From the NCBI RefSeq assembly GCF_907165205.1, contig NC_058191.1, positions 16,308,501 through 16,372,500 of the forward strand: DNA of 64,000 bases, written 5' to 3'. The notes beneath the pieces are model-generated. The model ran no database searches and had not been told where the DNA came from. It was given only the letters and a program-made list of their open reading frames with translations. Below are positions 47,701 to 61,019 of the stretch, piece after piece. This DNA is from Coccinella septempunctata (lineage: Eukaryota; Arthropoda; Insecta; Coleoptera; Coccinellidae). The translations under genes were made by a program, and so were the position numbers. Position 1 is the first letter of the stretch, and each line of letters starts with the position of its first letter.

Positions 47701-50700
47701 AATTCGACCCAAATCCCGAAACTGTACTCAGTTTTCGAATTGAGATGCACATGTTGAATTTCAGTTCGATAGTTCTGATAGAAATTGAGATTTCAGTGGT
47801 CGATTCGACAAAATATCATTTCAATTCCCAAGGATCTATTGGATCAATTCGAACCAAATCTTGAAACTGCACATAGTTTTCGAATTGAGATGCACATGTT
47901 GAATTTCAGTTCGATAGTTCTGATAGGAATTGAGATTTCAGTGGTCGATTCGACAAAATATCATTTCAATTCCCAAGGAACTATTGGATCAATTCGACCA
48001 AAATCCCGGAACTGTACTCAGTTTTCGAATTGAGATGCACATGTTGAATTTCAGTACGATAGTTCAGATAGGAATTGAGATTTCAGTGTTCAATTCGGCA
48101 AAGTGTGATATCAATTCCTAAAAACTGTTGGATCAATTCGAACCAAATCTTGAAACTGCAAATAGTTTTCGAATTGAGATGCACATGTTGAATTTCAGTT
48201 CGATAGTTCTGATAGAAATTGAGATTTCAGTGGTCGATTCGACAAAATATCATTTCAATTCCCAAGGATCTATTGGATCAATTCGAACCAAATCTTGAAA
48301 CTGCACATAGTTTTCGAATTGAGATGCACATGTTGAATTTCAGTTCGATAGTTGTTCTGATAGGAATTGAGATTTCAGTGGTCGATTCGACATATTATCA
48401 TTTCAATTCCCAAGGATCTATTGGATCAATTCGACCCAAATCCCGAAACTGTACTCAGTTTTCGAATTGAGATGCACATGTTGAATTTCAGTTCGATAGT
48501 TCAGATAGGAATTGAGATTTCAGTGTTCAATTCGGCAAAGTGTGATATCAATTCCTAAAAACTGTTGGATCAATTCGAACCAAATCTTGAAACTGCAAAT
48601 AGTTTCCGAATTGAGATGCACATGTTGAATTTCAGTTCGATAGTTCAGATAGGAATTGAGATTTCAGTGGTCAATTCGGCAAAGTGTGATATCAATTCCT
48701 AAAAACTGTTGGATCAATTCGAACCAAATCTTGAAACTGCACATAGTTTTCGAATTGAGATGCACATGTTGAATTTCAGTTCGATAGTTCTGATAGGAAT
48801 TGAGATTTCAGTGGTCGATTCGACATATTATCATTTCAATTACCAAGGAACTATTGGATCAATTCGACCCAAATCGATAGGAATTGAGATTTCAGTGGTC
48901 GATTCGACAAAATATCATTTCAATTCCCAAGGAACTATTGGATCAATTCGAACCAAATCCCGAAACTGTACTCAGTTTTCGAATTGAGATGCACATGTTG
49001 AATTTCAGTTCGATAGTTCAGAGAGGAATTTAGATTTCAGTGGTCAATTCGGCAAAGTGTGATATCAATTCCTTGAAAACTGTTGGATCAATTCGAACCA
49101 AATCTTGAAACTGCACATAGTTTTCGTAATGAGATGCACATGTGGAATTTCAGTTCGATAGTTCTGATAGGAATTGAGATTTCAGTAGTCGATTCGACAA
49201 AATATCATGTCAATTCCTAAAAAACTGTTGGACCAATTCGACCCAAATCTCGAAACAGCACATAGTTTTCGAATTGAGATGCACATGTTGAATTTCAGTT
49301 CGATAGTTCTGATAGGAATTGAGATTTCAGTGGTCAATCGACCACTGATAGGACAAAATATCATTTCAATTCCCAAGGAACTATTGGATCAATTCAACCC
49401 AAATCGATAGGAATTGATATTTCAGTGGTCGATTCGACAAAATATCATTTCAGTTCCCAAAGAACTATTGGATCAATTCGAACCAAATCCCGAAACTGCA
49501 CTCAGTTTTGGAAATGAGATGCACATGTTGAATTTCAGATCGATAGTTCTGATAGGAATGGAGATTTCAGTAGTCGATCCGATAAAATATCATGTCAATT
49601 CCCAAGGAACTATTGGATCAATTCGACCCAAATCCCGAAACTGTACTCAGTTTTCGAATTGAGATGCACATGTTGAATTTCAGTTCGTTAGTTCAGATAG
49701 GAATTGAGATTTCAGTGGTCTTTTCGGCAAAGTGTGATATCAATTCCTCAAAAACTGTTGGATCAATTCGAACCAAATCTCGAAACAGCACATAGTTTTC
49801 GAATTGAGATGCACATGTTGAATTTCAGTTCGATAGTTCTGATAGGAATTGAGATTTCAGTGGTCGATTCGACATATTATCATTTCAATTCCTAAGGAAC
49901 TATTGGATCAATTCGACCAAAATGTCGAAACTGTACACAGTTTTCGAAATGAGATGCACATGTTGAATTTCAGTTCGATAGGTCTGATAGGAATTGAGAT
50001 TTCAGTGGTCTATTCGGCAAAGTGTGATATCAATTCCTCAAAAACTGTTGGATCAATTCGACCCAAATCTTGAAACTGCACTCAGTTTTGGAAATGAGAT
50101 GCACATGTTGAATTTCAGATCGATAGTTCTGATAGGAATGGAGATTTCAGTAGTCGATCCGATAAAATATCATGTCAATTCCCAAAGAACTATTGGATCA
50201 ATTCGAACCAAATCCCGAAACTGCACTCAGTTTTGGAAATGAGATGCACATGTTGAATTTCAGATCGATAGTTCTGATAGGAATGGAGATTTCAGTAGTC
50301 GATCCGATAAAATATCATGTCAATTCCCAAGGAACTATTGGATCAATTCGACCCAAATCCCGAAACTGTACTCAGTTTTCGAATTGAGATGCACATGTTG
50401 AATTTCAGTTCGTTAGTTCAGATAGGAATTGAGATTTCAATGGTCAATTCGGCAAAGTGTGATATCAATTCCTAAAAACTGTTGGATCAATTCGAACCAA
50501 ATTTTGAAACTGCACATAGTTTTCGAATTGAGATGCACATGTTGAATTTCAGTTCGATAGTTCTGATAGGAATTGAGATTTCAGTGGTCGATTCGACAAA
50601 ATATCATTTCAATTCCCAAGGAACTATTGGATCAATTCGACCCAAATCCCGAAACTGTACTCAGTTTTCGAATTGAGATGCACATGTTGAATTTCAGTTC

Positions 50701-53700
50701 GATAGTTCTGATAGGAATTGAGATTTCAGTGGTCTATTCGGCAAAGTGTGATATCAATTCCTCAAAAACTGTTGGACCAATTCGACCCAAATCTCGAAAC
50801 AGCACATAGTTTTCGAATTGAGATGCACATGTTGAATTTCAGTTCGATAGTTCTGATAGGAATTGAGATTTCAGTGGTCGATTCGACAAAATATCATTTC
50901 AATTCCCAAGGAACTATTTGATCAATTCGACCCAAATCGATAGGAATTGATATTTCAGTGGTCGATTCGACAAAATATCATTTCAATTCCCAAAGAACTA
51001 TTGGATCAATTCGAACCAAATCCCGAAACTGCACTCAGTTTTCGAATTGAGATGCACATGTTGAATTTCAGTTCGTTAGTTCAGATAGGAATTGAGATTT
51101 CAGTGGTCAATTCGGCAAAGTGTGATATCAATTCCTAAAAACTGTTGGATCAATTCGAACCAAATTTTGAAACTCCACATAGTTTTCGAATTGAGATGCA
51201 CATGTTGAATTTCAGTTCGATAGTTCTGATAGGAATTGAGATTTCAGTGGTCGATTCGACATATTATCATTTCAATTCCTGAGGAACTATTGGATCAATT
51301 CGACCAAAATCTCGAAACTGTACACAGTTTTCGAAATGAGATGCACATGTGGAATTTCAGTTCGATAGTTCTGATAGGAATTGAGATTTCAGTGGTCAAT
51401 TCGGCAAAGTGTGATATCAATTCCTAAAAACTGTTGGATCAATTCGAACCAAATCTTGAAACTGCACATAGTTTTCGAATTGAGATGCACATGTTGAATT
51501 TCAGTTCGATAGTTCTGATAGGAATTGAGATTTCAGTGGTCGATTCGACATATTATCATTTCAATTCCTAAGGAACTATTGGATCAATTCGACCAAAATG
51601 TCGAAACTGTACACAGTTTTCGAAATGAGATGCACATGTTGAATTTCGGATCGATAGTTCTGATAGGAATGGAGATTTCAGTAGTCGATCCGATAAAATA
51701 TCATGTCAATTCCCAAAGAACTATTGGATCAATTCGAACCAAATCCCGAAACTGCACTCAGTTTTGGAAATGAGATGCACATGTTGAATTTCAGATCGAT
51801 AGTTCTGATAGGAATGGAGATTTCAGTAGTCGATCCGATAAAATATCATGTCAATTCCCAAGGAACTATTGGATCAATTCGACCCAAATCCCGAAACTGT
51901 ACTCAGTTTTCGAATTGAGATGCACATGTTGAATTTCAGTTCGTTAGTTCAGATAGGAATTGAGATTTCAGTGGTCAATTCGGCAAAGTGTGATATCAAT
52001 TCCTAAAAACTGTTGGATCAATTCGAACCAAATTTTGAAACTGCACATAGTTTTCGAATTGAGATGCACATGTTGAATTTCAGTTCGATAGTTCTGATAG
52101 GAATTGAGATTTCAGTGGTCGATTCGACAAAATATCATTTCAATTCCCAAGGAACTATTGGATCAATTCGACCCAAATCCCGAAACTGTACTCAGTTTTC
52201 GAATTGAGATGCACATGTTGAATTTCAGTTCGATAGTTCTGATAGGAATTGAGATTTCAGTGGTCTATTCAGCAAAGTGTGATATCAATTCCTCAAAAAC
52301 TGTTGGACCAATTCGACCCAAATCTCGAAACAGCACATAGTTTTCGAATTGAGATGCACATGTTGAATTTCAGTTCGATAGTTCTGATAGGAATTGAGAT
52401 TTCAGTGGTCGATTCGACAAAATATCATTTCAATTCCCAAGGAACTATTGGATCAATTCGACCCAAATCGATAGGAATTGATATTTCAGTGGTCGATTCG
52501 ACAAAATATCATTTCAATTCCCAAAGAACTATTGGATCAATTCGAACCAAATCCCGAAACTGCACTCAGTTTTGGAAATGAGATGCACATGTTGAATTTC
52601 AGATCGATAGTTCTGATAGGAATGGAGATTTCAGTAGTCGATCCGATAAAATATCATGTCAATTCCCAAGGAACTATTGGATCAATTCGACCCAAATCCC
52701 GAAACTGTACTCAGTTTTCGAATTGAGATGCACATGTTGAATTTCAGTTCGTTAGTTCAGATAGGAATTGAGATTTCAGTGGTCAATTCAGCAAAGTGTG
52801 ATATCAATTCCTAAAAACTGTTGGATCAATTCGAACCAAATTTTGAAACTGCACATAGTTTTCGAATTGAGATGCACATGTTGAATTTCAGTTCGATAGT
52901 TCTGATAGGAATTGAGATTTCAGTGGTCTATTCAGCAAAGTGTGATATCAATTTCTCAAAAACTGTTGGATCAATTCGACCCAAATCTTGAAACTGCCCA
53001 TAGTTTTCGGATTGAGATTCACCTGTTGAATTTCAGTTCGATAGTTCAGATAGGAATCGAGATTTCAGTGGTCTTTTCGGCAAAGTGTGATATCAATTCC
53101 TCAAAAACTGTTGGATCAATTCGAACCGAGTCTTGAAACTGCACATAGTTTTCTAATTGAGATGCACATGTTGAATTTCAGTTCGATAGTTCTGATAGGA
53201 ATTGAGATTTCAGTGGTCGATTCGACATATTATCATTTCAATTCCTAAGGAACTATTGGATCAATTCGACCAAAATCTCGAAACTGTACACAGTTTTCGA
53301 AATGAGATGCACATGTTGAATTTCAGTTCGATAGTTCTGATAGGAATTGAGATTTCAGTGGTCTATTCGGCAAAGTGTGATATCAATTCCTCAAAAACTT
53401 TTGGACCAACTCGACCCAAATCTCGAAACAGCACATAGTTTTCGAATTGAGATGCACATGTTGAATTTCAGTTCGATAGTTCTGATAGGAATTGAGATTC
53501 CAGTGGTCGATACGACAAAATATCATTTCAATTCCCAAGGAACTATTGGATCAATTCGACCCAAATCGATAGGAATTGAGATTTCAGTGGTCGATTCGAC
53601 AAAATATCATTTCAATTCCCAAAGAACTATTGGATCAATTCGAACCAAATCCCGAAACTGTACTCAGTTTTCGAATTGAGATGCACATGTTGAATTTCAG

Positions 53701-54739
53701 ATCGATAGCTCTGATAGGAATTGAGATTTCAGTGGTCGATTCGACAAAATATCATTTCAATTCCCAAGGAACTATTGGATCAATTCGACCCAAATCGATA
53801 GGAATTGGGATTTCAGTGGTCGATTCGACAAAATATCATTTCAATTCCCAAGGAACTGTTGGATCAATTCGAACCAAATCTTGAAACTGCAAATAGTTTC
53901 CGAATTGAGATACATGTTGAATTTCAGTTCGATAGTTCTGATAGGAATTGAGATTTCAGTGATCAATTCGGCAAAGTGTGATATCAATTCCTAAAAACTG
54001 TTGGATCAATTCGAACCGAATCTTGAAACTGCACATAGTTTTCGAATTGAGATGCACATGTTGAATTTCAGTTCGATAGTTCTGATAGGAATTGAGATTT
54101 CAGTGGTCGATTCGACATATTATCATTTCAATTCCTAAGGAACTATTGGATCAATTCGAAGAAAATCTCGAAACTGTACACAGTTTTCGAAATGAGATGC
54201 ACATGTTGAATTTCAGTTCGATAGTTCTGATAGGAATTGAGATTTCAGTGGTCTATTCGGCAAAGTGTGATATCAATTCCTCAAAAACTATTGGATCAAT
54301 TCGACCCAAATCGATAGGAATTGGTATTTCAGTGGTCGATTCGACAAAATATCATTTCAATTCCCAAAGAACTATTGGATCAATTCGAACCAAATCCCGA
54401 AACTGTACTCAGTGTTCGAAATGAGATGCACATGTTGAATTTCAGATCGATAGTTCTGATAGGAATGGAGATTTCAGTAGTCGATCCGATAAAATATCAT
54501 GTCAATTCCCAAGGAACTATTGGATCAATTCGACCCAAATCCCGAAACTGTACTCAGTTTTCGAATTGAGATGCACATGTTGAATTTCAGTTCGTTAGTT
54601 CAGATAGGAATTGAGATTTCAGTGGTCAATTCGGCAAAGTGTGATATCAATTCCTAAAAACTGTTGGATCAATTCGAACCAAATTTTGAAACTGCACATA
54701 GTTTTCGAATTGAGATTCACCTGTTGAATTTCAGTTCGA
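44700..54739 (+). repeat. Satellite array right of the Jockey insertion
   Basis: About 70 forward monomers. Positions 44,700-46,430 are colinear with 33,547-35,280 (offset 11,153). From about 47,000 the monomers are more diverse and include a family with 'cgatccgataaaatatcatg'. Seven units are shortened to about 84 bp, with junctions at 48,876, 49,406, 50,939, 52,470, 53,568, 53,797 and 54,313. A 1,531-bp unit repeats (50,172-50,921 with 51,703-52,452), equal to ten full monomers plus one short one. No gene is seen. Confidence 0.95.
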
Positions 54740-54976
54740 TACTCCAGGGAGCAGGACAGAAGCCATACTGCCGGACCTCCGACTGAGGCCCGCCGTACCG
54801 CCAACACCGTCAGAACCGTCGCCGCCCACATCGTTGCCGCCCCTACCGAAGTAGAAGGTGAAAATGGATTAGAATTAGCGAAAAAAAAATTACCGATTAT
54901 TAAAATGATACCGTTCCGAAAAATATCTTTTATTGCACCAACCGAAATGGTGGATGCGCTAACCGGAGTAGTAGTC
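54740..54976 (+). pseudogene. gag-type zinc-knuckle module, copy 7 (3' part only)
   Basis: Starts abruptly from satellite inside the GC-rich block, downstream of both Cys clusters, and keeps the Pro-rich stretch and AT-rich tail. In one frame the tail is open from EVEGENGLELAKKKLP through IPFRKISFIAPTEMV, which supports this frame as the ancestral coding one. Confidence 0.7.
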
Positions 54977-55075
54977 GATTCGTCAAAATATCATTTCAAT
55001 TCCTAAGGAACTATTGGATCAATTCGAACCAAATCTTGAAACTGCACATAGTTTTCGCATGCATCTCAATATACC
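54977..55075 (+). repeat. Satellite scrap between modules
   Basis: Part of one forward monomer, cut at 'gcatgcatctcaatat', the same place where other modules switch orientation. Here it jumps straight into an H1 remnant. Confidence 0.75.
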
Positions 55076-55220
55076 AACCATTCGCCCGTAAAATTTCCGT
55101 CAACTTGGCTAATATTGGTCCCACTATTTGAAGAAATCCAAAGTGTTAAGGTCAAACAATGTCATTTTCAGCCTCCGAGTCTCAAGTGCGACAGGCAACC
55201 ACGCCCGCCACTGGTGTATG
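55076..55220 (+). pseudogene. Histone H1 5' remnant, short forward copy
   Basis: About 80 bp of proximal leader, an ATG at 55,159, and H1 codons MSFSASESQVRQATTPATGV, then a satellite scrap to 55,265. The distal leader is missing. Confidence 0.83.
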
Positions 55221-55265
55221 TACACAGTTTTCGAATTGAGATGCACATGTTGAATTTCAGTTCGA

Positions 55266-55597
55266 AAGGACCGTGGGGACCTGTGGACTTCAGTTCTACC
55301 TGGGGTTAGGCCCCCACAGTTGCTGGCGGTGTGGCAATGAAGGCCACCAGAGGGAGGACTGCCGAGGGGAAAGGACGAAGTTCTGTTCCAGGTGCGGCCG
55401 TGTGGGGGTCCTTTCCAGGGTGTGTTGCGTTAGAGATAGGGGACCAGGGACCGACCGCAACTCCAGGGAGCTGGACAGAGGCCATACTGCCGGACCTCCG
55501 ACTGAGGCCCGCCGTACCGCCAACACCGTCAGAACCGTCGCCGCCCACATCTTTGCCGCCCCTACCGAAGTAGAAGGTGAAAATGGATTAGAATTAC
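55266..55597 (+). pseudogene. gag-type CCHC zinc-knuckle fragment, module copy 8
   Basis: The knuckle is CWRCGNEGHQREDC, with a Gln directly after the retained zinc-binding His, and the second cluster is CSRCGRVGV. It lacks 20 bp present in the other copies, just after 'ggaccagggaccg' (between two gaccg repeats). This shifts the frame so that the knuckles read directly into the frame that is open in the module tail. The copy is cut at 55,597 by inverted satellite. Confidence 0.75.
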
Positions 55598-56585
55598 TTC
55601 CTATCAGAACTATCGAACTGAAATTCAACATGTGCATCTCAATTCGAAAACTGTGTGAAATTTCAAGATTTTGTCCGAATTGAACCAACAGTTTTTGAGG
55701 AATTGATTTCACACTTTGCCGAAAAAACCACTGAAATCTCGATTCCTATCTGAACTATCGAACTGAAATTCAACATGTGCATCTTAATCCGAAAACTACG
55801 TGCAGTTTCAAAATTTGGTTCGAATTGATCCAACAGATTTCGAGGAATTGATATCACACTTAGCCGAATTGACCACTGAAATCTCAATTCCTATCTGAAC
55901 TGTCGAACTGAAAATCAACATGTGCATCTCAATTCGAAAACTGTGTGAAATTTCAAGATTTGGTTCGAATTGAACCAACAGTTTTCGAGGAATTGATATC
56001 ACACTTTGCCGAATTGACCACTGAAATCTCAATTCCTATCAGAACTATCGAACTGAAATTCAACATGTGCATCTTGATCCGAAAACTACGTGCAGTTTCA
56101 AGATTTGGTTCGAATTGATCCAACAGATTTCGAGCAATGGATATCACACTTTGCCGAATTGACCACTGAAATCTCAATTCCTATCTGAACTATCGAACTG
56201 AAATTCAACATGTGCATCTCAATTCGAAAACTGTGTGAAATTTCAAGATTTGGTTCGAATTGAACCAACAGTTTTCGAGGAATTGATATCACACTTTGCC
56301 GAATTGACCACTAGAATCTCAATTTCTATCTGAACTATAGAACTGAAATTCAACATGTGCATCTCAATTCGAAAACTGTGTGAAATTTCAAGATTTGGTT
56401 CGAATTGAACCAACAGTTTTCGAGGAATTGATATCACACTTTGCCGAATTGACCACTGAAATCTCAATTCCTATCAGAACTATCGAACTGAAATTCAACA
56501 TGTGCATCTCAATTCGAAAACTGTGTACAGTTTCGGGATTTGGGTCGAATGGATCCAATAGTTCCTTAGGAATTGAAATGATATT
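55598..56585 (-). repeat. Inverted 145-bp satellite block
   Basis: About seven monomers in reverse orientation, the longest inverted satellite run in the window. It flips back to forward near 56,586, inside a monomer. Confidence 0.93.
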
Positions 56586-57457
56586 TTTTCGATAGTTGAG
56601 ATAGGAATTGAGATTTCAGTGGTCAATTCGGCAATTTTTTTTTTTTTTTTTTTTTACAATGAGATTTCAGTGGTCGATTCGTTAAAGTATGATGTCAATT
56701 CCTAAGGAACTATTGGATCCATTCGACCCAAATCTCGAAAATGTACACAGTTTTTGAATTGAGATGCACATGTCGAATAACAGTTCGATAGTTCAGATAG
56801 GAATTGAGATTTCAGTGATCAATTCGGCAAAGTGTGATATCAATTCCTTGAAAACTGTTGGATCAATTCGAACCGAATCTTGAAACTGCACATAGTTTTC
56901 GAATAGAGATGCACATGTTGAATTTCAGATCGATAGTTCTGATAGGAATGGATATTTCAGTAGTCGATTCGAAAAAATATCATTTCAATTCCTAAGGAAC
57001 TATTGGATCAATTCGACCCAAATCCCGAAACTGTACACAGTTTTCGAATTGAGATAAACATGTTGAATTTCAGTTCGATAGTTCAGATAGGAATCGAGAT
57101 TTCAGTGGTCAATTCGGCAAAGTGTGATATCAATTCCTAGAAAACTGTTGGATCACCAACCAAATCTTGACACTGCACATACTTTTCAAATTGAGATACT
57201 TATGTTGAATTACAGTTCGATAGTTCTGATAGGAATTGAGATTTCAGTGGTCTATTCGTCAAAGTGTGAAATCAATTCCTCAAAAACTGTTGGATCATGA
57301 GGATAAATTCACTGGTCGATTCGGCAAAGTGTGATATCAATTCCTAAAAACTGTTGGATCAATTCGAACCAAATCTCGAAACTGCACATAGTTTTCGAAT
57401 TGAGATGCACATGTTGAATTTCAGTTCGATAGTTCAGATAGGAAATGGGATTTCAGT
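56586..57457 (+). repeat. Diverged forward satellite with a T21 run
   Basis: About six forward monomers with more substitutions and small deletions than the main array. A 21-base T run at 56,635-56,655 interrupts one monomer. No gene is seen. Confidence 0.88.
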
Positions 57458-57745
57458 TAGGACTTGAAATTGAAAGTTTCCTGCGCAATCTCGAGGATTT
57501 TAAAGTTTTTTATTTGTACCAATTATTGGGTTCATCATTGCATCGTATTTCGAACGAATGCGATATGGAAAATAGGCCGATATGTCATTTTTGACGGACC
57601 GAAACGATTCTTCCCAGACTTGCCGAAGTCGCTCTTGTCAAGGTTCATGGATATTCTTGTCATAAGTTATTATTCCGAAAGTTGAATCTCCTTGATCGAA
57701 CAATTCATGATAAATAGAACTTATTCTTTTATTCATTGACCATCA
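57458..57745 (-). pseudogene. Histone H1 upstream remnant without codons
   Basis: Reverse copy of the H1 leader, from about 100 bp upstream of the ATG to its distal end. The coding start is absent, because satellite abuts it at 57,457. It matches 17,190-17,480 closely. Confidence 0.8.
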
Positions 57746-60396
57746 AAATTCGATCCAAATCTCGAAACTCTACACAATTTTTGAACTGAGATATACGTAT
57801 TGAGTTTCATTCAGTTCGATAATTCAGATAGGAATTGAGATTTCTGTGGTCAATTCTGCAAAGTGTGATATGAATTTCTCAAAAACCGTTTGATCATTTC
57901 GACCCAAATCTTGAAACTTCACATAGTTTTCGAATTGAGATGCACATGTTGAATTTCAGTTCGATAGTTCAGATAGGAAATGAGATTTCAGTGGTCGATT
58001 CGACAAAATATCATTTCAATTCCTAAGGAACTATTGGATCAATTCGACACAAATCCCGAAACTGTACACAGTTTTCAAATTGAGATGCACATGTTAAATT
58101 TCAGTTCGATAGTTCAGATAGGAATTGAGATTTCAGTGGTATCATTTCAATTCCTAAGGAAATATTGGATCAATTCGAACCAAATCACGAAACTGTACAC
58201 AGTTTTCGAATTGAGATAAACATGTTGATTTTCAGTTGGATAGTTCATATAGGAATTGAGATTTCAGTGGTCAATTCGGCAAAGTGTGATATCAATTCCT
58301 AGAAAACTGTTGGATCAATTCGAACCAAATCTTGAAACTGCACATACTTTTCAAATCTCGAAACTGTACACAGTTTTCGAATTGAGATGCACATGTTGAA
58401 TTTCAGTTCGATAGTTCTGATAGGAATTGAGCTTTCAGTGGTCTATTCGTCAAAGTGAGATATCAATTCCTCAAAAACTTTTTGATCAATTCGAACCAAA
58501 TCTTGAAACTGCACCTACTTTTCGAATTGAGATGCACATGTTGAATTTCAGTTCGATAATTCTGATAGGAATTGAGGATTCAGTGGTCTATTCGACAAAG
58601 TATCATTTCAATTCCTAAGGAACTATTGGATCAATTCGAACCAAATCTTGAAACTGTACACAGTTTTCGAATTGAGATGCACATTTTGAATTTCAGTTCG
58701 ATAGTTCAGATAGGAATTGAGATTTCAGTATTCAATTCGGCAAAGTGTGATATCGATTCTTCGAAAACTGTTAGATCAATTCGAACCAAATCTTGAAACT
58801 GCACATACTTTTCAAATTGTGATGCACATGTTGAAATTCAGTTCGATAGTTCAGATAGGAATTGAGATTTCAGTGGTCAATTCGGCAAAGTCTGATATCA
58901 ATTCCTCGAAAACTGTTGGATCAATTCGAACCAAATCTTGAAACTGCACATAGTTTTCGGATTGAGATGCACATGTTGAATTTCAGTTCGATAGTTCTGA
59001 TAGGAATTGAGATTTCAGTGGTCGATTCGACAAAATATCATTTCAATTCCCAAGGAACTATTGGATCAATTCGACCCAAATCCCGAAACTGTACTCAGTT
59101 TTCGAATTGAGATGCAGTTGAATTTCAGTTCGATAGTTCAGATAGGAATTGAGATTTCAGTAGTCAATTGGGCAAAGTGTGATATCAATTCCTAAAAACT
59201 GTTGGAACAATTCGAACCAAATCTTGAAACTGCACATAGTTTTCGAATTGAGATGCACATGTTGAATTTCAGTTCGATAGTTCTGATAGGAATTGAGATT
59301 TCAGTGGTCGATTCGACAAAATATCATTTCAATTCCCAAAGAACTATTGGATCAATTCGACCCAAATCCCGAAACTGTACTCAGTTTTCGAATTGAGATG
59401 CAGTTGAATTTCAGTTCGATAGTTCAGATAGGAATCGAGATTTCGGTGGTCTTTTCGGCAGAGTGTGAGATCAATTCCTCAAAAACTGTTGGTTCAATTC
59501 GAACCAAATCTTGAAATTTCACACAGTTTTCGAATTGAGATGCACATGTTGAAATTCAGTTCGATAGTTCAGATAGGAATTGAGATTTCAGTGGTCAATT
59601 CGGCAAAGTCTGATATCAATTCCTCGAAAACTGTTGGATCAATTCGAACCAAATCTTGAAACTGCACATAGTTTTCGGATTGAGATGCACATGTTGAATT
59701 TCAGTTCGATAGTTCTGATAGGAATTGAGATTTCAGTGGTCGATTCGACAAAATATCATTTCAATTCCCAAGGAACTATTGGATCAATTCGACCCAAATC
59801 CCGAAACTGTACTCAGTTTTCGAATTGAGATGCAGTTGAATTTCAGTTCGATAGTTCAGATAGGAATTGAGATTTCAGTGGTCAATTGGGCAAAGTGTGA
59901 TATCAATTCCTAAAAACTGTTGGAACAATTCGAACCAAATCTTGAAACTGCACATAGTTTTCGAATTGAGATGCACATGTTGAATTTCAGTTCGATAGTT
60001 CTGATAGGAATTGAGATTTCAGTGGTCGATTCGACAAAATATTATTTCAATTCCCAAGGAACTATTGGATCAATTCGACCCAAATCCCGAAACTGCACAT
60101 AGTTTTCGGATTGAGATGCACCTGTTGAATTTCAGTTCGATAATTCAGATAGGAATTGAGATTTCAGTGGTCAATTCGGCAAAGTGTGATATCAATTCCT
60201 CGAAAACTGTTGGATCAATTCGAACCAAATCTCGAAACAGCACATGGTTTTCGAATTGAGATGCACATGTTGAGTTTCAGTTCGATAGTTCTGATAGGAA
60301 TTGAGATTTCAGTGGCCGATTCGACAAAATATCATTTCAATTCCCAAGGAACTATTGGATCAATTCGACCCAAATCCCGAAACTGTACTCAGTTTC
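57746..60396 (+). repeat. Diverged forward satellite with a 718-bp duplication
   Basis: About eighteen monomers. Positions 58,862-59,396 recur at 59,580-60,102 at offset 718 (five monomers). A 6-bp deletion ('gatgcagttgaattt' in place of 'gatgcacatgttgaattt', near 59,110, 59,400 and 59,830) marks this family. No gene is seen. Confidence 0.92.
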
Positions 60397-60632
60397 TCCC
60401 TTTCTGTCAGAAGCAACGAACTGAAATTCAACATATGCATCTCAATTCGAAAACTATCTACAGTTTCAAGATTTGGCTCGAATTGATCCAACAATTTTTG
60501 TGAAATTGATTTCACACTTTGCCGAATTGACCACAGAAATCTCAATTCCTATCTGAATTATCGAATTGAATGAAACTCAATACGTATATCCCAGTTCAAA
60601 AATTGTGTACAGTTTCGAGATTTGGATCGAAT
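60397..60632 (-). repeat. Inverted diverged satellite next to histone H1
   Basis: After about 20 bp of unrelated sequence the satellite resumes in reverse orientation for about 1.5 monomers. It carries the same diverged type (motif 'tcaatacgtatatc') that flanks H1 remnants elsewhere. Confidence 0.85.
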
Positions 60633-61019
60633 TTTGATGGTCAATCAATAAAAGAAAAACTTGTATTCATCATGAATTGTTCGACCAAGGAGACTCAAAT
60701 TTCGAAATAATAACTAATGATAAGAATATCCGGGAACCTTGACAAGAGCGACTTTCGCAAGTCTGGGAAGAATAGTTTCGGTCCGTCAAAAATGACATAT
60801 CGTCTTTTTTTCCATATCGCATTCGTCCGAAATACGATGCAATGATGAACCCAATAATTGGTACAAATAAAAAATTCTAAATTCCTCGAGATTGCGCAGG
60901 AAACTTGCAATTTCAAGTCCTTAGCAATAATTTACCAACCAATCGCCTGTCAAATTTCCGTCAACTTCGCTAATATCGGTACCACTATCAGAAGAAATCT
61001 AAGGTGTAAAGGTTAAACA
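60633..61019 (+). promoter_or_regulatory. Upstream region of the histone H1 pseudogene
   Basis: Non-satellite DNA, homologous along its length to the leader carried by the other H1 remnants in the window. It holds 'ccaataattggtacaaataaa' about 160 bp before the ATG, possibly a CCAAT-like box with an AT-rich element, but no canonical TATA box. Its position before the H1 start suggests the native promoter or leader region. Confidence 0.6.

Noticed and set aside
3176..60102. Hundreds of overlapping 60-153 aa ORFs starting MRFQWSIRQ or similar in the satellite
   Set aside because: They repeat once per monomer, and each 145-bp step shifts the frame by one, so neighbours overlap in different frames. 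They are by-products of a repeat with few stops in one frame, without start context or domain.
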